Positions 32,401-41,400 of a stretch of 64,000 nt of DNA are shown piece by piece; the first letter of the stretch is position 1; each line of letters begins with the position of its first letter. A model generated the notes under the pieces. That model saw only the letters and a program-made list of their open reading frames with translations, was not told where the DNA came from and did not search any database. A program made the translations under genes and the position numbers. Source of the DNA: Macrosoma leucophasiata (taxonomy: Eukaryota; Arthropoda; Insecta; Lepidoptera; Hedylidae); the NCBI GenBank assembly GCA_036365455.1, contig JAWQUS010000022.1, positions 7,378,001 through 7,442,000 of the forward strand, written 5' to 3'.

Positions 32401-35400
32401 TAGGTAATGCGGTGGTGCATACGCCCGCGAGCTCCGTCACTGGAGCTCTACCACCAGTAGAATTTCCAAAAGTAGTGTAGTGATACTGCTGTCTTCACAC
32501 ACCGCTCTACCAACTGGCTCGTCAACAAACTCGAGAGCGTAGGGACCACCAATATCTGCCGCATTACCTAATACAAGATGTAACAGAAAGGTCCAACAAT
32601 ATTTCAACAGTGCATGCCTATACTGATGTTGACTTCATCCCCCAAGGACTTTTTCTCCTGAGAATGTAAAAACATCAGTTATTACGAGTCAAACTTTGAT
32701 TCAAATTTTATGTGTTTCAACCCTGATAACAACAGCTGACAGCGTATTAGTCGAAGGCGAACGCTACGTATATGCGTAGGTATGAATTGCATTTCATACG
32801 CACACACGCCTACCGCTTGCCTCACTGTTACCAGAGAATCCCTACTATATTTTTATTTTTATATACTACTAGCGGCCCGCCCCGGCTTCGCCCGCGCTGC
32901 TCTGCTCCTATTAGTCATAGCGTGATGTAAGCTATCCTATCTCTCAAGTTGGATTGAACTGCACATGGTGTGCGAATTTTATTATAATCGGTTAAGTGGT
33001 TTAGGAGTCCATTGAGGACAAACATTGTGACACGAGATTTATATATATTAAGATTATAAATGTGAAAGTAACTCTGTCTGTCTGTCTGTCATGTTACATT
33101 TTCACGTCCAAACGAGAGAACCGATTTTGATGAAATTTGGTACAGAGATAGAGTTGACTTTGAGAAAGAGCATAAGCTACTTTTTGTCTCCTTATATTAT
33201 CCCCATTTCCCTAAAATAGGGGGTGGAAATTTGTATGGAGCATTCCACAATTTTCAAGATAGAAAGATTAAACTCGGTATGTGAACTCTTTGAGTTTAAC
33301 AAACAATACGTACATCATTTTTTTTAAGCAATCTGCCCTCATCCCCTTAAAACGGGGGGTGAAATTTGAAGGTATCAGGCTTACGGCAGTGTTCAAGCTG
33401 GAAAGCCAAAAATGTCGGATGTTTTCAAACCGCCCATAAGGCCTCCGACAAGGTTCAACGATTGCTATCTATCGATAGCAACCGGGACCGACGGCTTAAC
33501 GTGCCTTCCTAAGCACGGAAACGCGCATTTTAATTTGCCACTAGCGGTCACCCATCACACACCAGACCGCGTCCGTATCGTCTAACCGAGTAAATCGCTT
33601 ATCATCTACACCAGCCGCGGCATACCAGCAACCATACGCGCTTCTTGTATTAAATTAATAAAGAACAACAACTACATAAAAAACTGACATGTTCATGAAT
33701 TCATCAAGAGTCTCTTGGCTCATAGTTTCAGCGAGCTGTATCATGGCGTCCACTGACACTGGGCATTCGTAAAACTCCTCAAGAACATCTCCTTCTATCC
33801 GACTTCTAGTCGCGTGGGTGTAGGCTGTTGACATGTATACCATTGACCTAAAAAAAAAAGAAAAAACGTTACGTTTCGTAGGAATGGTTAGACAGAGGTA
33901 AATGCATGCACCTGAGCATATAACTGGTTTTGTCACTTGTTTTTGGGTCATGTTATAAGTGGCGAGCTTATTGACATCTCCGGGAATATTACCAAACTCC
34001 AAGGGCATTGATAAGCTTCCAGAAAATGGAATAATCCCAATAGTACCCGAAAGGATAATACCATTTAACTCTAATACCCCAGGATCTAACCCAGGACTTC
34101 AGCGTAGCAGTAGTGTCCTTTCAACACTAAACCACTGACGTAGTTAGAGAAAAAACGAAAAAAAATGTCCTGTGAAAACCACGAGAAAACAATATGTCTT
34201 GAAAATACCTACACCCTAAGGCTGCCTTTCCACTAGAGATGTGTTATGCAGATGTGCTGCGCAGATGTGAAATCTATGCTACGAAAATAATATGTGAACG
34301 ATTCCACACCGCGGACACTCCGCCAAAATTCCATACAAACGATTAATTTGGTCTATTACACAGACATCAATCAGTGACGTGTATTTACACGTGCACCTGT
34401 GTGCGTAGCACGTAAAGAATACCAACCGTGGCCCATAAGAGGGGAGGTGGTTGGGTGATGCGGGGAAATCGGGCGGAGTCGAAGTGTCCATTCTATACGT
34501 AGTATTATTACATATTCTGACGATTCTACCATTGCTAAGCTATGTAGCTGTACGAGGAAGGTGCGCTATGAAGATGCGCCGCACAGTAGCTGCGCGAGAA
34601 AGATGCGCAGCTCGAGCTTTGCGATGTATCGAGTAAGGAAACGGTGCCGGCGGCGCGGTGAGGTGTAGGTACTCTTCTCTGCACATTGCCAGAGAATATG
34701 TGATAATACTACGTATGGATCGTCGAATGGACACTTCGACGTTCCGCCCGATTTCCCCGCATCACTCAACCCCTTCCTCTCTTATGGGCGACGGTTGATA
34801 TTTGGTACGTGCTGCGCACACAGGTGCGCGTGTAATTACACGTCACTGATTGATGGCTGTGTAAAAGAAACCAAATTAAGCGTTTGTATGGAAATGGCAT
34901 CCATAGCACGCATCCATAGCACGCAACCTTAGCACACATCCTTCCATATAAAAAACATATCTTAATTGATCTGATTGATCTTAATTAATCTGTTTCAACC
35001 AATGCTAATAAAATGAATATTGATTGGTGGATATCAAACGCATCCATAGCAATGTCTCATAGCACATGTCTGGTAGAAGAGCACCCTTAAACCTACGCGT
35101 CTCGGAGTTCGGCACACACTCATACTAACTCGGTACCTACGCAACAATAGCGCTATTGCGCTGCAGCGACGAACGGTTGATGTGATACTCGAACATAGAT
35201 GTAGTTAAAATACTGAAGGTGGTAAGCCCTAGCGCGTGTAATACTGCTAGACATGGGCGTCACCAGGCAAAAACAGCCCAATTTACAGCAAAGACTGTAA
35301 TGTGCCATAAGTAGCAACTAGCAATACAAGTAATAGTCAAGCTCTCTAAATCGTTGGCTGGCGATGCTAGATAAGATTGCCATGGCTCACTTCCCTTCAA

Positions 35401-38400
35401 AATGGTCGAGGAGAGCAATGGCTGCCACATGCGTCATACTCGTGAACAGGTGCTGATTGTGGGCAGTGGTCTGTTATGATTTGCGGGTGTTATTTTATTA
35501 TTATTAAATTGGTATTTATGAATACCTATTGGATTATTATTATAAGTCATTCTCTCTAGTAGCTTATAACCCGACAATGCAAAAGTGTCCCTGCAGACCA
35601 ATTTTAATGTAAATTATTTGAATTTTGATTATTTTTTTAATTTTCTACCATCGATGGCATCGATTCCAGTGTCGAATTAAGGCTTTTTTAATCAATTTAC
35701 GCCAGTGTACCCCCTATCCAAGTATACTTAAAAAAAAAAACAAAAAAGAAGTGTTCCTCATTTCACACTGACTCCCCATGTCTCTGCGAAGACTTAGATG
35801 TTCGAGCCTGTCAGTGAATCCTGGGTTGTTGACGATACAATCAGCGCGTCTTTGCAGTCAAGTAGATGAAGCCGGTATTTGGAGGTAGTCCACAAATGAG
35901 AGCTGTATTCCAGATTACCTGATTTGTTTGCATTCTTTCGCCAAAGTCAACACCTCTCTGGTGCCACGAATGTTGATCAAGATCGCCATTTTGAGTGGCA
36001 ATTCAAAATGAGTAGACGCCGCTGCATGAAATATAAAATTTACCTGAAATTAGAAATAAAAATATAGAAGGCGTTGTATTGTTATTCCTTCTCTAAAGGG
36101 TTTAGGGTGGGACTTTAGTAAAAAACAGTCTTGATGACTGAGCGTAAAAACGGTCAAAGAACAAATTTTAATATTTCAATGAAGATGGGTTGGTAGTTGG
36201 TACTCATCAGACCTAAAATTTCTAGCCTCTCGGTCTGAAATTCCAATCATGACCTGATTGGAACACGGTGGCCCAAGTAGTGGTGGATTTGGTGGCGTTA
36301 GTCTAATATCACATACAGAGAAGTAGGTATTGTTGTAAACCAGATTTTATTAGCTATCCATAAGTGTTTTCCTATGATCAAAATGAACCAAAAGTTATAT
36401 CCAAAGCATGCTGGCCAAAGTCACAATTTCACGCGAACGAAGTCGCGGGCACAGCTAGTTAAAATATAAATCTAAACTGTATTGAGACCTTTAGCTTTTT
36501 GTTAATGTCTTTAGGCATATTCAGTTACAAGTACAGGTAAAAGTAGTACGTAGTACGCGCAAAACATTAATGTGTCTCTGGAGGAATGGTTGAAAATGTT
36601 CCTCCAACCAAAAGGGAGGATCCTCCGACCAGGCGAGGTGAGAGTGCATGGTGGGCTGGGGCCCAATGATTAACGCTGGGAAGTTGTATACAGGGCAACC
36701 ATAGTGGAAACTTTGTATATGCGATGCAACTCGGTCATACGCCATCTTCCGTACTAGACTAGTAGTTTTTGTTTCTTCAGTGTTCCACTAGGTGGCGCTT
36801 TATGTAGTGCACGCTACACGTATGTCGTCAAGTTAATTACAGTCATTACGATTTTGTGATAAAGAAGCGAGAAGAAAAATGAGACAGTTTTCCCTTTCAA
36901 CCTACAGACGAAAAAGAAAGCTAGTTTCGATGTTGACCACATTGAAACTAGATGAGCTTTCTTTTTCGTATTTGTCATCATCACGACTCGCGAGCTAAAA
37001 GACGGGCACAAAGTTTACGGAGGCTACTTCACTCAGATCACTGAAACCACTAAAATCTCAATTTTAGTTTTCCGCGTGCTGTACTTATTTTTCTTTTTAT
37101 TACTTAAATGCAATTGTAGCAATACTGACCTCTTCAGCAATATTCCTCCAATCGTTTTCAGTAAGTCCGATTTTCAACTTGCTCATATCACCTTCTACTA
37201 CTGCAATTTTATCCATAAAATTCGGCTGTTCTTTGCGTAAATGATCGAAAACCTGATAAATGGAATAAAATTGAATATAAGAATTTATATGTATATATAA
37301 GTATCTTCACGCCAAGTCCCTTACGGGATTTTACTTTAATTAAAAAAAAAAAACGTAACTTCACGCCTGTAATCCCCGAAGGGGTAGGCAGAGATAAATG
37401 CATGCATTCAAGCATACATGCAAACACCCACGATTCGCCAGTTACGTTTTGGCCCATGTAACAGGTGGCGAGGTGGCCAGCCTGTTGACATTTCAATACT
37501 TTAATTTACTTTGTTTATTTTTGACTTATCATATGTGGTGCTTGTCACCCTAAGTGAATAAATGAATTTCTGATTCTGGATAGGCAGAGAGTATGGAGCC
37601 CCAGATAACCCGCCCTGACACTCCTCCCGTGCTTTTTCTACATTCATCATTATCTTCATACATGCACGTTGATTCCTAAGATTTTTGCCCCACCCTCAGA
37701 CTATTTGGTCAAGGTACGTCAGTCTTGGCTTCCTGGGCCTCTGCAACCATCCACTATCCACATTCGCATAAGAATTTGGCGGTCAAAAATGACAATCCTA
37801 CCGCGAATAAGCGGAGGTTAATTTTTATGCAGATTGAAGTTGCTTTAGTGTACAGGCGGCTTAACAGACGATTTTGACATTTATTTTCAGTGTGCCTCTA
37901 CCCATTCGGTGATCGCTGCCGGTTTTTACCGAATTGATCACAGAGACATCACTGAACATTCCGATGGGCAGGGCACATAGCTCGAAGAACTGACGGCCGT
38001 TGGGGCAGAGCAGTTCTCGAATGGCGGCCGCGTACTGGAAAACGAAGCGTAGGCAGGCCTCCCACCAGATGGACCGACGACCTGGTGAAGGTCGCGGGCA
38101 ATCGCTGGATGAGGGCGTCCCAGGACCGTTCGTTGTGGCATTTTTAGCTACACACTTTGGGGGAGGCCTTTGTTCAGCAGTGGACGTCTTTTGGCTGAGA
38201 TGATGTATGTATCTTCACGCCAGGTCCCTAACGGGGTAGGCAGAGAGTGTAGAGCGCCAGATATCCCGGTTCTGACAAACCTCTCGTGCCTCGTCCACCT
38301 TCATCATTCTCTTCATACATGCACGCCGATTCCTAAGACTTTTGACCCCACCATCAGACAGAACTCGACCTTGTTCATGGTAGGTCAGTCTTGGTCTTCC

Positions 38401-41400
38401 TAGGCTTCTGCAACCTGCTGAGATGATAATGATGAATTTTTATGCTGATGCAGTCAGTCCACTGAAAAATGGCGGTCTAACAATAACATTCCAATAGGGC
38501 GATAGTAAGGGTAATAATGCAGGATGGGAAGCAGTGTTTCGTGATAAAATTGCCGCTACAGCGATCACCAATCCGCATGCCCAAAGTGGTGATTACGGCA
38601 TATCGGCATATACCCCCAGAGGAGGCTTTTGTCCAGCTGTAAACGTCTTTTTTTTAGTTACCCGCTGTACAGTATGTTTTATTAAGTCTGGGTTGCACCA
38701 AGATAATATTTGTAATAGTGATTATTACCTTTCACATCCTTCTCTAACTTTAACAGATTTGTTTAAGTTAGAGAAGGATGTGAAATGGTACAATAATTTT
38801 AACGTAACGTAACTTCACGCCTGTAATCCCCAAAGGGGTAGGCAGAGGTAAATATATGCATTCAAGCATACATGCAAACACCCACGACTCGCCGGTTACG
38901 TTTTGGCCCATGTAAAAGGTGGCTAACCTGTTGCCATCTCCGGGCACATTACCAAACTCCAAGGTACTGGGAAACTTCTAGAAAATTGGAAAAATCCCAA
39001 TAGAACCAGAGATAAAGGATTTTAAACCGTTATCTCTGATAGCCCCCGATCTGGGAATCGAACCTAGGACCTCCAGCGTAGTAGTGGCATGCTACCACTA
39101 CGCTACTGAGGCAGTTAACAACTAACTTAAACAAATATCTTGGTGCAACCCTTACCTTACCTTTGTATGGCCCCGTAATAACTAACGCAGAGACATAACA
39201 AATAAGGTCTCAGGAATGGCAACACCTGGTTTCTAGTATAGATGTCTATGGGCCACAGTCAAGTCATCACTTACTGGTGGTAGAGCTCCAGTGAAGGAGC
39301 TCGCGGGCGTAGGCACCACCGCATTACCTAATATACTTGCCGCTAAATGGTAGTGTTCAGCTTCAGCACTATCGTGTTCCGGTCAGGTGGTAATGTACGG
39401 CCCTGTAATTCCCGGCACAGAGGCATAACACCTTAGGCCTCAGGAGTGGTAACGCATCTGCATTTTGACCTCTGGTTTTTTTCTGGGTGTCTATAGGCTG
39501 CAGTCATCACTTAACATCAATGTGAACTGTATACTTGTTTGCCAGTTCCATTATATAAAAAAAAGCGCTGACAGTTTATCTACTCACCGGTTCATTGATA
39601 AAATCCTCAAATCTCTCCTTGATTTGCTTCCCTTTTTTAGGTCTCATCAAAGTATACACTCGAGCCACATTGCAGGATCTGAAAATCATGAATATGATTG
39701 ATTTAAAAAACAAATATCTTTAACCTTAAACATTTATATACTTGTTTTATATTATTTCGCATTAACACATGCTTGTGAAATATATTTTTATTTTTAAAGA
39801 AATGAAAGAAAAATTTTGACTTCAGGCGAGGCTCGAACTCGCGACCTACTGGGAATCTAGTCCAGCCGCTCTTCCAATTGAGCTACTGAAGCCCTGCCCG
39901 ATTTGTCGAATTTTTCCTTCACATCTATTGCATTGGTTTATGGTACCAGTAGCGCCATCTATTACCAACTATGCTAGTTAGGCAACCGATATAATAGACT
40001 TTTCAGTTTATTGAATATCGTAAAGAAGTCGCTTTTACCCTTAATAATTGTTTTATATTATTTCGCATTAACACATGCTTGTGAAATATATTTTTATTTT
40101 TAAAGAAATGAAAGAAAAATTTTGACTTCAGGCGAGGCTCGAACTCGCGACCTACTGGGAATCTAGTCCAGCCGCTCTTCCAATTGAGCTACTGAAGCCC
40201 TGCCCGATTTGTCGAATTTTTCCTTCACATCTATTGCATTGGTTTATGGTACCAGTAGCGCCATCTATTACCAACTATGCTAGTTAGGCAACCGATATAA
40301 TAGACTTTTCAGTTTATTGAATATCGTAAAGAAGTCGCTTTTACCCTTAATAATTGTTTTATATTATTTCGCATTAACACATGCTTGTGAAATATATTTT
40401 TATTTTTAAAGAAATGAAAGAAAAATTTTGACTTCAGGCGAGGCTCGAACTCGCGACCTACTGGGAATCTAGTCCAGCCGCTCTTCCAATTGAGCTACTG
40501 AAGCCCTGCCCGATTTGTCGAATTTTTCCTTCACATCTATTGCATTGGTTTATGGTACCAGTAGCGCCATCTATTACCAACTATGCTAGTTAGGCAACCG
40601 ATATAATAGACTTTTCAGTTTATTGAATATCGTATAGATGGCGCTACTGGTACCATAAACCAATGCAATAGATGTGAAGGAAAAATTCGACAAATCGGGC
40701 AGGGCTTCAGTAGCTCAATTGGAAGAGCGGCTGGACTAGATTCCCAGTAGGTCGCGAGTTCGAGCCTCGCCTGAAGTCAAAATTTTTCTTTCATTTCTTT
40801 AAAAATAAAAATATATTTCACAAGCATGTGTTAATGCGAAATAATATAAAACAATTATTAAGGGTAAAAGCGACTTCTTTACGATATTCAATAAACTGAA
40901 AAGTCTATTATATCGGTTGCCTAACTAGCATAGTTGGTAATAGATGGCGCTACTGGTACCATAAACCAATGCAATAGATGTGAAGGAAAAATTCGACAAA
41001 TCGGGCAGGGCTTCAGTAGCTCAATTGGAAGAGCGGCTGGACTAGATTCCCAGTAGGTCGCGAGTTCGAGCCTCGCCTGAAGTCAAAATTTTTCTTTCAT
41101 TTCTTTAAAAATAAAAATATATTTCACAAGCATGTGTTAATGCGAAATAATATAAAACAATTATTAAGGGTAAAAGCGACTTCTTTACGATATTCAATAA
41201 ACTGAAAAGTCTATTATATCGGTTGCCTAACTAGCATAGTTGGTAATAGATGGCGCTACTGGTACCATAAACCAATGCAATAGATGTGAAGGAAAAATTC
41301 GACAAATCGGGCAGGGCTTCAGTAGCTCAATTGGAAGAGCGGCTGGACTAGATTCCCAGTAGGTCGCGAGTTCGAGCCTCGCCTGAAGTCAAAATTTTTC

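Noticed and set aside
39819..39892. Calling the 74-nt segments functional tRNA genes (Ser-like anticodon AGA)
   Set aside because: The anticodon arm needs a mismatch or a 9-nt loop, and no long variable arm typical of tRNA-Ser is present; kept as tRNA-like repeats.
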